Virus record (IMG/VR): IMGVR_UViG_3300049477_000108
Location: 1 to 22,026 of that record
Strand: one strand, 5' to 3'
Length of the DNA stretch: 22,026 bases
Source: a virus
Below, one piece after another: positions 7,440-14,080 of the stretch. The notes below the pieces were generated by a model, which was given only the letters and a program-made list of their open reading frames with translations, was not told the DNA's origin and searched no databases. A program made the translations under genes and the position numbers. Position 1 is the stretch's first letter. Each line of letters opens with the position of its first letter.

Positions 7440-8569
7440 TGCCGCTAAAACCAGCCGACTACGGCGACCGCATGGAACAGCTTGGGGCCGGAGGCTTCAA
7501 CGTCAGGCCTAAAACAGGGAATAAAGCCTACGACGATCGCGTCCAGGCGCTGCTTGCGGCAGGGGTTGACCCGGACGAAATCGGGAACTACCTCCCGGAC
7601 GAGTACAAATATCTCTACGACCGCCCGGAAGAAATCCAGTATCAGGCCGCCTACGACCCCAAGACCATGTCGCTGCTGCCTGAGCTGGACCAGAAGCTGG
7701 CTGGCATCCAGATGGACAAGCGGGGCCTGAATAAGTTCCGCGACGAGGCCCTGCGCTCAGGAGAAAGCGCCTGGGCTGGGCTCGCTAAAAGAAGTGCCAG
7801 CATGGACGCGATGGCCAACCGGGAAATGCTTCTGCGGGGGGCTCAAGGACGAGCCGCAGAAGCCCGATCCGGGATGGCCCGGCGCGGGGGCATCGGCTCG
7901 GGGTCCCAGGAACGCCTGGGCCGCATGGCCATGCGGGAAGGACTGCTTGCGCAGCAGGGGTCCTACCGGGACCTGGGCAAAGCCAAGCTTGGGATCAGCA
8001 TGCAGGACGAACAGAACCGTATTGGCCAGCTGGGCCAGTTGCCGGGGATGGAAGTCCAGGCACTTCAGCCTGAGTTTGAAAAGACAGGTCTGTGGGCCAA
8101 GGGCAAGCAGTTTGATATTGGTAACTCGCTGCAAGAAGCCCAGAACAAAAACAAATTCGCCATGGATATGTGGCAGAAGAAAATGGAGCAGTGGGGCGCA
8201 GGGCAGACAGCGGCTGCCCAAGTAGAAGCCGGGGATGGTTCCTGGCTCTGCACGGAAAGCGCTAAGCGCGGCAAGCTGACAGACTCCGACCGCAAGGCCC
8301 TGGGGCGGCTGCTGCGCTACGGCATGCAGACGGCCAAAAAGCGGACTTCGTTCTATGTCAAAAATTGTCACCCCCTGGTAGCGGCCATGCAGGCCAATGG
8401 CTACGATTGGGGTAAGAACGACGCTTTCGTCCGGGCGGTGATCACCATGGTCGATGCAGGTCAGTTGCCCCAGGCACTGGAATTCTACACCGCTCACACC
8501 CTGGATTTGCTGGCCCGGCACTGGCCTGAAGGCTATCATACCGTGAGAAAACTCAAGGAGGCTGCATAA
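7439..8569 (+). CDS. Putative internal virion (ejection) protein
   Basis: A 376-residue protein with no enzymatic motif seen. Residues ~90-240 are helical and rich in Arg, Ala, Gln and Met, with an ARSGMARRGGIGSGSQERL segment. A similar 'arRG..sSga.eRl' stretch is common in phage proteins encoded between adaptor and ejection genes. The last ~110 residues (from GDGSWLCTESAKRGKL) form a separate helical domain with conserved-looking Trp, Cys, Tyr and His. Both neighbours overlap it through TAATG junctions, so it is translated as part of a virion operon. The role in DNA delivery or in the capsid interior is inferred from composition and location only. Confidence 0.55.
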   Translation: MPLKPADYGDRMEQLGAGGFNVRPKTGNKAYDDRVQALLAAGVDPDEIGNYLPDEYKYLYDRPEEIQYQAAYDPKTMSLLPELDQKLAGIQMDKRGLNKFRDEALRSGESAWAGLAKRSASMDAMANREMLLRGAQGRAAEARSGMARRGGIGSGSQERLGRMAMREGLLAQQGSYRDLGKAKLGISMQDEQNRIGQLGQLPGMEVQALQPEFEKTGLWAKGKQFDIGNSLQEAQNKNKFAMDMWQKKMEQWGAGQTAAAQVEAGDGSWLCTESAKRGKLTDSDRKALGRLLRYGMQTAKKRTSFYVKNCHPLVAAMQANGYDWGKNDAFVRAVITMVDAGQLPQALEFYTAHTLDLLARHWPEGYHTVRKLKEAA

Positions 8570-8883
8570 TGGACCCCTGGTCACTGGTTGGTGGAGGCGT
8601 TATTGGCGGCCTCGGAGCCTTGTTTAACGCGGGCAAAAAGCGCAAGCAGGCCCGACTTCAGGCGGAAACAACTATGTATAGTCCGTGGACCGGCTTGAAA
8701 GGCGAAGCCCCAGAAGAAACTAACGCTTTTGGCGACGTCACCCAGGGCCTGGCCCAGGGCCTGGCGTTCGGGCAGAATATGGCTAACCAGAAGTCGGCTT
8801 CTGAGTGGGACGACCTGCGTAAGAAATACATGACCAAGCTCATTGACCGCGACGATCCGCCTTACATCGCACCGGGGTTCTAA
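8569..8883 (+). CDS. Small virion-region protein with glycine-rich N-terminal segment
   Basis: A 104-residue protein. The N-terminus (SLVGGGVIGGLGALFNAG) is a Gly-zipper-like hydrophobic stretch of about 18 residues followed by a basic KKRKQAR, which fits a membrane-interacting or membrane-inserting segment. Then comes an MYSPWTGL motif that I associate with small proteins in the ejection cluster of podoviruses. The start has a strong AAGGAGG ribosome-binding site (8557-8563) and overlaps the previous stop by one base. It is probably packaged and ejected, or forms part of a conduit across the membrane; this is inference. Confidence 0.55.
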   Translation: MDPWSLVGGGVIGGLGALFNAGKKRKQARLQAETTMYSPWTGLKGEAPEETNAFGDVTQGLAQGLAFGQNMANQKSASEWDDLRKKYMTKLIDRDDPPYIAPGF

Positions 8884-8885
8884 TT

Positions 8886-10163
8886 ATGGCACGTAGACGC
8901 ATGCCCGCCGTATTTCCGCTAAGTCCGGTAGGGGGCCGGGGAAATCCATTGGAAGACCCCGGCCAGACGCAGCTTGATCTCTATGGTCAGCTGGGGCTCC
9001 CTGGCGGGGGCATACGTAACCCAGCGGCCCAGCAGCGCACCAAGACAGTGACGCATAGCCAGGACAAAGGCGTCAAAGCCGCGCTGACGCACCAGCCGTC
9101 CCAAATGCTACCGTTTGCCGACGCCCTGCGTGAGATGCCAGAGTTCCAGGACTATTGGTCAGGGCTCCAGGAGCAGTCTGAGCTGATCGACCAAGCACGG
9201 GCGCAGCCATCGGGCCTGAATCTATCACCCGTCATGGGCTTGGCGGATTACTTTGCCAAGGGCCGGGGGACGGCGCTCAAGTCTTACACGGCGCCCGAGT
9301 CTAGTGCATCACGGCTGAAGGCCGTGATGGACGCGCAGCAAAAGGCCCAGGACGACAAGCGCGACATGCTGAAGCAGATTATCTCTGCCATGGCCCTGGC
9401 CCGCAGCGGTGGGTTTGAAACCACTATGGCTAAGACGACCACCAAGAACGAAGTCGTGGATCGGAGCAAAGACTGGCAGACCAGCGGTGCGGCTAGCAAC
9501 TTTGACCCCCTCAAATTCCGAAAAGGCTTTGAGACATCTAAAGTCGTAGAGCCAGTGCAGGCAGAGCTTAAGTCCACTTATGAGGCTTTGCGTGAGATGC
9601 AGGGCGACCCCAACTGGTTCAAATCACGGAACCTGCAAGCCCTGATCGTGTCGGTCCGGGGTATGAAACCTGTGTCTGACCGAGATTATAAAATCGGTGG
9701 TGGCGGGGAGCAGGTATTCAACCAGGCCCACCGGTTGATGGGTAAGTACATCGACGGTACAGGCGACTTTACCGAAGAAGACTTGAGTATTATTAAGACC
9801 CACTTGAAAGCGCTGGCTTACGACCGTGAAAAGAATGCCGAAAAGCTCGCCCGGCAGTTTGCTGAAGGCGTAGTCCAGATGGATACCCGGGCCCAGCGGG
9901 CAGGCATTACCCCCGAGCAGGCGTTCAATTTGCTGAAGCCTTACCCCGAAGGCTTTGTCCGTAAAGAAGACCGAGAACTAGGTAAAACACAGTTTCAGAA
10001 AATCATGGAAGCCGTGGAGAAGGGGGAGAAAGCGCCCAAAGCCCCTGCTTCTCCGACGCCGTCACTGAAAGAGCAGGTAGAAAAGGCCAAGAAAGGCCTA
10101 CCCATCCCGGATATTAAGAAAGCCTTGGAAGACCTGAAAAAGCCTAAGAGGACGGATCAGTAA
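8886..10163 (+). CDS. Putative internal virion protein, unknown function
   Basis: A 425-residue protein, basic at the N-terminus (MARRRMP) and Pro/Gly-rich for the first ~60 residues. It is then largely helical (e.g. residues ~135-180 with many Gln, Lys and Met) and ends in a Lys/Pro/Glu-rich tail. No transmembrane segment, signal peptide or catalytic motif was found. It starts 2 bases after the preceding stop and overlaps the next start (TAATG). Position between adaptor and metallopeptidase in a run of large helical proteins suggests a capsid-internal or ejected protein. I do not recognise a family. Confidence 0.5.
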   Translation: MARRRMPAVFPLSPVGGRGNPLEDPGQTQLDLYGQLGLPGGGIRNPAAQQRTKTVTHSQDKGVKAALTHQPSQMLPFADALREMPEFQDYWSGLQEQSELIDQARAQPSGLNLSPVMGLADYFAKGRGTALKSYTAPESSASRLKAVMDAQQKAQDDKRDMLKQIISAMALARSGGFETTMAKTTTKNEVVDRSKDWQTSGAASNFDPLKFRKGFETSKVVEPVQAELKSTYEALREMQGDPNWFKSRNLQALIVSVRGMKPVSDRDYKIGGGGEQVFNQAHRLMGKYIDGTGDFTEEDLSIIKTHLKALAYDREKNAEKLARQFAEGVVQMDTRAQRAGITPEQAFNLLKPYPEGFVRKEDRELGKTQFQKIMEAVEKGEKAPKAPASPTPSLKEQVEKAKKGLPIPDIKKALEDLKKPKRTDQ

Positions 10164-12043
10164 TGGCTCAAGAAAAGCCTCAGAAAGAGAAGCTGGAAAA
10201 GAGCACGGTCGCCAAGTTCCAGGAAGCTTTCAACGAGGCTAGGGCCATGCCCCCGGGCCCAGAGCGGGATGCCCGCATGGCCAAGCTCAAAAAAATCTAC
10301 ACGGTCATGGATACGAACTTCGACCCACCGATGGATGCCAACGGGCCGTTGGACAAACTGGTGGACTGGGGCCTTCGCGCCGCTGACTTCCTACCCGGGC
10401 TAGCCCGAACGGGGACTATCGGCCTGCCACTGTATAAGTCCGGAGATTTTACACGGGCTATCCAAGGTCAGGCGCCCACCGGGGGTGAGTATCTGGAACG
10501 CGCAGGCGTTCCAGAAGGGCCGTCTACGAAAATAGGGCGCTTTAATCCCGGGCTCCGTGACGTCGCCGGTCTAGGTATCGACATGTTCGTTAGTCCGGGT
10601 GGCCCAGCCGCCATGCGGCAGATACTCAAGTCGCTCAAGAAAGTCCCCACCCCCAATTTGGCTAAGCAGACCGCTGCGGAAGCCCGTACCGCCAAGATTC
10701 TGGCGGAGAACGCCCCCAGGCCCCCGTTGCTGAGCACGGAAACCGCAAAAAAAGCCGGGACTGCTTTGGTAAACCCATGGGGGGCCCAGGCGTTAGACAC
10801 GGCTGGTGAGTTCGCGTACCAGCGGGCTTTCGGCCCTGAGAACTTGGCTGCCAAAGAAAGCTTTGTGATGCCCCTAGGCCAACAGGCTGCGGAGAAGGGC
10901 TACCCCATCATGACGGAGCGGGGTAAGATGCAGTTCGCCAAAGACGTCATGAAAGAGCACGCGGGTCGCAGGAATGCTCTGCGGTCCCAGCTGGCGAATC
11001 TGGCCCCGGAAGAAATCATCCCCCCAATGGAGATGATTCAGCCTACTGGGGCGTCGCTGGATATCGGCCCGACGAAGGCCAAGAAGCCTTTGACTGAAGG
11101 CGGCTTAGGGCTACGCGACGTCAAAATAGGTCTCAAAGGCGAGCGCGCACTACCATTCACTGGCCAGTCCGCTGAAGACGTTTTAGATTTCTTGAAACCT
11201 AACTTTGACCTGCAGTCTGGCCGCATCACCAAGCGCCCCAGCACGGGTTTGGTAGGCTCTGGCGGCCCGTGGGAAGCCGTGAAGCGCAAAGGCGAATGGT
11301 GGGCTGTCGATAAGTCCAAGAAAGCCGCGTTCAACAAGTGGGTGGATGCAGGTAACAAACCCAAGAAATTCCCCGGCGCTATGAAGTGGGGTGACTATGA
11401 GTCTGCCCGGCTTACTGGCTATGACATTGCCGAAGTATCAAAAATTGCCGACGCAGCGCAAGAGGTGGCTAAGCTGAAAGGCGCGTATAGCAGCCAGCCG
11501 ATTCGCACCAAAGGCTCCCCGGCCAAAAACGTCAAGAACCAGCTCACTGGGGAACGCCTGGGTGAGGCTGCCAAAGATATTGGTTACAACGCCAGGCGCT
11601 ACGAAGAAGAACTTGCGGATATTATCTCAAAGCAGACCGCTGGGCCGGGGGTTCCACCTAAGGCCTACGGTGGAGAAATCTTTGAGCGAAACCAGCGCAT
11701 TGGCGGCGCGGCGGCAGCCGCACCGATCATTGAGAAGAAGCTGGACCGGATCACCCCCCGAATTGCTGCTGTAGAAGCGGGTATCCCCGTGAGTACTGGC
11801 GCGGCCATGTACGCACTGTCGCAGAGCCCGCTGCTGACTGGGATGGGTGTGCTGGGTGGCCTTGGCCTGACCACCACCCTGGGTAAGACCCTGACCGGTA
11901 GAGCGCTTAAAGCCGGGCGTACCCCGAGCCTCTTTGTCCGACCCCTGCTCTTGGAGGCCTACAACGACAAGCGCAAAGGCGAAGAACAGTCCCCCTGGAA
12001 GCTCATGAAGATGGAGCTGAACAAGTATGCCCCGTCCAAGTAA
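10163..12043 (+). CDS. Large putative internal virion protein with C-terminal hydrophobic segment
   Basis: A 626-residue protein with a charged helical N-terminus (KEKLEKSTVAKFQEAFNEAR), a long Ala/Pro/Lys-rich middle part and, near the C-terminus (about residues 545-590), a hydrophobic Gly/Leu/Thr-rich stretch (AAMYALSQSPLLTGMGVLGG and following) that could insert into a membrane. The middle part includes a compact-looking WEAVKRKGEWWAVDKSKK segment of unknown meaning. Large ejection proteins of podoviruses often combine helical bulk with such a segment. It overlaps the following metallopeptidase gene by 17 bases. No enzymatic motif was recognised; the assignment rests on context. Confidence 0.5.
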   Translation: MAQEKPQKEKLEKSTVAKFQEAFNEARAMPPGPERDARMAKLKKIYTVMDTNFDPPMDANGPLDKLVDWGLRAADFLPGLARTGTIGLPLYKSGDFTRAIQGQAPTGGEYLERAGVPEGPSTKIGRFNPGLRDVAGLGIDMFVSPGGPAAMRQILKSLKKVPTPNLAKQTAAEARTAKILAENAPRPPLLSTETAKKAGTALVNPWGAQALDTAGEFAYQRAFGPENLAAKESFVMPLGQQAAEKGYPIMTERGKMQFAKDVMKEHAGRRNALRSQLANLAPEEIIPPMEMIQPTGASLDIGPTKAKKPLTEGGLGLRDVKIGLKGERALPFTGQSAEDVLDFLKPNFDLQSGRITKRPSTGLVGSGGPWEAVKRKGEWWAVDKSKKAAFNKWVDAGNKPKKFPGAMKWGDYESARLTGYDIAEVSKIADAAQEVAKLKGAYSSQPIRTKGSPAKNVKNQLTGERLGEAAKDIGYNARRYEEELADIISKQTAGPGVPPKAYGGEIFERNQRIGGAAAAAPIIEKKLDRITPRIAAVEAGIPVSTGAAMYALSQSPLLTGMGVLGGLGLTTTLGKTLTGRALKAGRTPSLFVRPLLLEAYNDKRKGEEQSPWKLMKMELNKYAPSK

Positions 12044-12614
12044 GATCGTTTACAAACCCAGCCCCTGGTCCGGGCTGGCGGGGGCGCTTTCAGAACGCTA
12101 CAAGTCCCAAGACCCAGCTGATATCGGCGCCCGGTTCGCGGAAGAGATTGGCCTCAGGCCCTATAAGCTCCGGGCCAAAGAGTACGCACTGAACACCCAA
12201 ACCATGGCCGGGGACGATCAAAAAATGGGGGATTTTAACCCAGATACGGGCCTAATCCGCATGGATCAAGACCTGTCCCAGGAAGAGAAATCCGGGACGC
12301 TACCCCACGAGCTGGCCCACGTAGCCGATTACATGGCCGCAGGCTACACGCCCCCCGAAGGCAACCCCCAGGGGTTCAGGCACCACCGGGACTTCGCTAG
12401 CCTTGAGGCCGAGCTACCCCGGGTCCTGACCACGCAGAAAGAGAAAGAAATGGGCCTGCCTATTTCCCCTACGGCCAGCCGTAGGTATCCTTGGTTGTCG
12501 GACGTAAATCCCCTGTCCAGCAACCGTATGGCGAACCCCTGGGCCGACCGGCTGAAAGCCAACCCATGGATGCCCTCGCCGGTCTGGAACGCCTTACAAG
12601 GAGAGCAACGCTAA
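12027..12614 (+). CDS. Putative zinc metallopeptidase (HExxH) of the virion gene cluster
   Basis: A 195-residue protein with a canonical zinc-protease helix, TLPHELAHVADY at about residues 91-102 (His94, Glu95, His98). HHRDFASLEAEL at ~119-130 follows and could supply a third zinc ligand (His119, His120 or Glu127). A preceding NPDTGLIRMDQDLSQEE segment looks like the beta strand and helix that lead into the active site in small gluzincin-type peptidases. No signal peptide or transmembrane segment was seen. The gene starts within the end of the preceding large virion gene and ends with TAATG into the next. Because it sits in the ejection-protein cluster it may be packaged, or may process virion proteins; substrate unknown. 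Confidence 0.65.
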   Translation: MPRPSKIVYKPSPWSGLAGALSERYKSQDPADIGARFAEEIGLRPYKLRAKEYALNTQTMAGDDQKMGDFNPDTGLIRMDQDLSQEEKSGTLPHELAHVADYMAAGYTPPEGNPQGFRHHRDFASLEAELPRVLTTQKEKEMGLPISPTASRRYPWLSDVNPLSSNRMANPWADRLKANPWMPSPVWNALQGEQR

Positions 12615-12895
12615 TGGCTAAGAAAGCAAAAGCCCCTAAAGAAACCCAGCCCCAGCCCGCTGGAGTCCCAGCCATAAAGACGGACACGGACTGGCAGGCC
12701 GACGACGACGCCCGAACCATGCAGCGCTTTGGTGAAATCATCGGTGACGAAAAACGTCACCAGGCGGCCAAGGCTAAGCTGGCCAAGCTCAAGGCCAGTA
12801 TCTCCAGCGTCGAAGACCTAAAAGCTGTCTACCAAGAGAAGTTCGGCCACAAAGCCATGATGAAGGCCCACGAAAAGGCCGAAGGCGAGGCCTGA
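12614..12895 (+). CDS. Small charged protein, unknown function
   Basis: A 93-residue Lys/Ala/Glu-rich protein: a disordered basic, Pro-rich N-terminus, then a helical part (DDDARTMQRFGEIIGDEKRH...KAKLAKLK). The start at 12614 is chosen over an in-frame upstream ATG at 12491 because it has AAGGAG at 12598-12603 and overlaps the previous stop (TAATG). It probably belongs to the virion operon. The reading frame of the following HNH gene is open through its 3' end, from 12778 onward. No domain recognised. Confidence 0.6.
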   Translation: MAKKAKAPKETQPQPAGVPAIKTDTDWQADDDARTMQRFGEIIGDEKRHQAAKAKLAKLKASISSVEDLKAVYQEKFGHKAMMKAHEKAEGEA

Positions 12896-13287
12896 ACCCC
12901 GGCCCCAGGCCCCCCGCTTGGGGGAAACGCTTTGGCGCCAAGCGGTTCAGTGGGTACCGGAAGGTCTTTAATACTTACGTATCCAGCTCCAAGAGCAGGG
13001 GCATCCCCTGGCGCTTGGTCTTTGGCCTACGGTTCTGCGAACTGATCCGGGCCAATTGCGTCTACTGCGGCAAGCCTCCGCAGAATATTATGCGGCGGTC
13101 GTGTAAGCTTGGGGCTACCCGGTACCAGGGCCTGGACCGGAAGCGTAACTCAAGCGGCTACACCTGGGGGAACTCGGTCCCGTGCTGCGCCCGCTGCAAC
13201 AGCGTCAAAGGCCATCACCTGGACTACGCCACGATGCTAGCCGTAGGGAGAATCCTGGCGATCATAGAAAAACAGGGCCGGGGATAG
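12892..13287 (+). CDS. HNH endonuclease, possible CTG start
   Basis: A small phage-type HNH nuclease. Visible motifs: RGIPW helix start, CVYCG, then GLDRKRNSSGY, NSVPCCARCNSVKG. These give the two Cys pairs of the zinc site and the Asp/Asn residues of the beta-beta-alpha-metal core. The first standard start in frame is TTG 13015, which would remove KVFNTYVSSSKSRGIPW, a stretch normal for this family. The frame is open back to 12778 without ATG, GTG or TTG. CTG at 12892 overlaps the previous TGA (CTGA) and follows an AAGG/GGCGAGG-rich stretch, so it is proposed as the start (131 residues). Alternatives are a frameshift from the previous gene or the shorter form. Such genes may be free-standing homing endonucleases or assist packaging. 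Confidence 0.75.
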   Translation: MNPGPRPPAWGKRFGAKRFSGYRKVFNTYVSSSKSRGIPWRLVFGLRFCELIRANCVYCGKPPQNIMRRSCKLGATRYQGLDRKRNSSGYTWGNSVPCCARCNSVKGHHLDYATMLAVGRILAIIEKQGRG

Positions 13288-13307
13288 GCTCTAAATACCC
13301 CCGGCCC
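13268..13307 (-). terminator. Rho-independent terminator candidate for the minus-strand operon
   Basis: GGGCCGGGG at 13275-13283 pairs perfectly with CCCCGGCCC at 13299-13307 (9 base pairs, 15-base loop). Read on the minus strand, the hairpin is followed by TG and then TTTTT (13272-13268). It lies just past the last minus-strand gene (stop at 13322) and overlaps the 3' end of the convergent HNH gene. A competing hairpin (13281-13290 with 13309-13317, one bulge) overlaps it. There is no T-run on the plus side, so termination of plus-strand transcripts here is less certain. Confidence 0.6.
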
Positions 13308-13321
13308 GAGCCTACCCGCGA

Positions 13322-13732
13322 TCAGGCGCTGACGGCGGGGGCTTCATCGGCAATGTCATACTCCAGAACGCCGTCCAAAGCCGTGAGGTCAGAAGCGGAC
13401 AGTGAGTAGCCCGCGTTGACCAGGATGCTCACGGCAAGCTTGTTCCGGTCGATGGTCTTCTCCTTAAGCCCAAATTCGTCTTGGGCCTTCATGAAATCGT
13501 CCTGCTTGGCCTCTTCGATCTTGGGCTGGCCGTGCTCGTCTTTCTCCGTGGAGAACTTGGGGAGCACTTCTTTCTCAAACTCGGTGGCGACTTCTTTACG
13601 GGCGATAGTGATCTTGTCCACCAGCCGCTTGATGTCGTAGGTCAGCTTGATGGGGAACGGCGTCTGAGCCAGCTTCTGAATGGCAGCAACGAACCGGGGA
13701 TTGGCGAGCGAAGAGTGCGTGATCTTAAACAT
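13322..13732 (-). CDS. DUF1617-like phage protein, unknown function
   Basis: A 136-residue protein. Its N-terminal half (ITHSSLANPRFVAAIQKLAQ, TPFPIKLTYDIKRLVDKI, FEKEVLPKF) follows the pattern I associate with the DUF1617 family: a short strand, a helix with 'l..L...plp.k..y.l.kl' and a long charged helix. The function of that family is not established. It is the last gene of the minus-strand operon. The start has a TAAAGAAAGG leader (13741-13750) with 8 bases to the ATG, where the TAA is the stop codon of the upstream nuclease. The same arrangement occurs before the gene at 20727. Confidence 0.6.
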   Translation of the reverse strand: MFKITHSSLANPRFVAAIQKLAQTPFPIKLTYDIKRLVDKITIARKEVATEFEKEVLPKFSTEKDEHGQPKIEEAKQDDFMKAQDEFGLKEKTIDRNKLAVSILVNAGYSLSASDLTALDGVLEYDIADEAPAVSA

Positions 13733-13747
13733 GACAGGGTCCTTTCT

Positions 13748-14080
13748 TTAGTCCCAGATATTAGGCCCGAGGGCCAAGTCCACTTTCTTCTGTTTGGACA
13801 GAAGCTCAAGCCTTTTTTTGATCAAAGCCCAAGTCTTGGGGCGAGCGATGAGAGAAAAGCCCCCGGTAGTTTCCACGGCGTCCAGCTTAGCCTGTTGCAA
13901 AGCGGCCACGGTACCGGTGTCCGTCTTGAGTTCGAGCGCCACGAAGTAGCCATTGATGCAAAGTATATAGTCTGGGTCCCCGATAATCGCTAGCTGCTGG
14001 ATCGGGAAGATCACAGTGTGGGGGAGCTTCTTTAGAAATGGCAGAACCCGGCTACGCCGAAACGCTGTTTCTGGATGCAC
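13748..14080 (-). CDS. VRR-NUC-type PD-(D/E)xK nuclease
   Basis: A 110-residue single-domain nuclease. The PD-(D/E)xK core is visible: an N-terminal helix with Glu4 (MHPETAF), GDPDYIL at residues 34-40 (Asp35/Asp37), ALELKTD at 48-54 (Glu50, Lys52) and a Gln-containing helix (LQQAKLDAVETTGG), ending in a small strand. The order matches the VRR-NUC fold found in phage replication modules, where such enzymes cut branched or structured DNA or recycle DNA. The start is a GTG at 14080 with AAGGGG seven bases upstream, and it overlaps the end of the polymerase gene by 29 bases. Exact substrate unknown. Confidence 0.75.
   Translation of the reverse strand: MHPETAFRRSRVLPFLKKLPHTVIFPIQQLAIIGDPDYILCINGYFVALELKTDTGTVAALQQAKLDAVETTGGFSLIARPKTWALIKKRLELLSKQKKVDLALGPNIWD

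Noticed and set aside
7757-8584. 275-codon minus-strand frame opposite the virion protein gene
   Set aside because: Antisense to a well-packed plus-strand gene with good overlaps at both ends; no motif or ribosome-binding site.
13015-13287. HNH gene starting at TTG 13015
   Set aside because: Would drop family-like N-terminal sequence upstream; kept only as an alternative.
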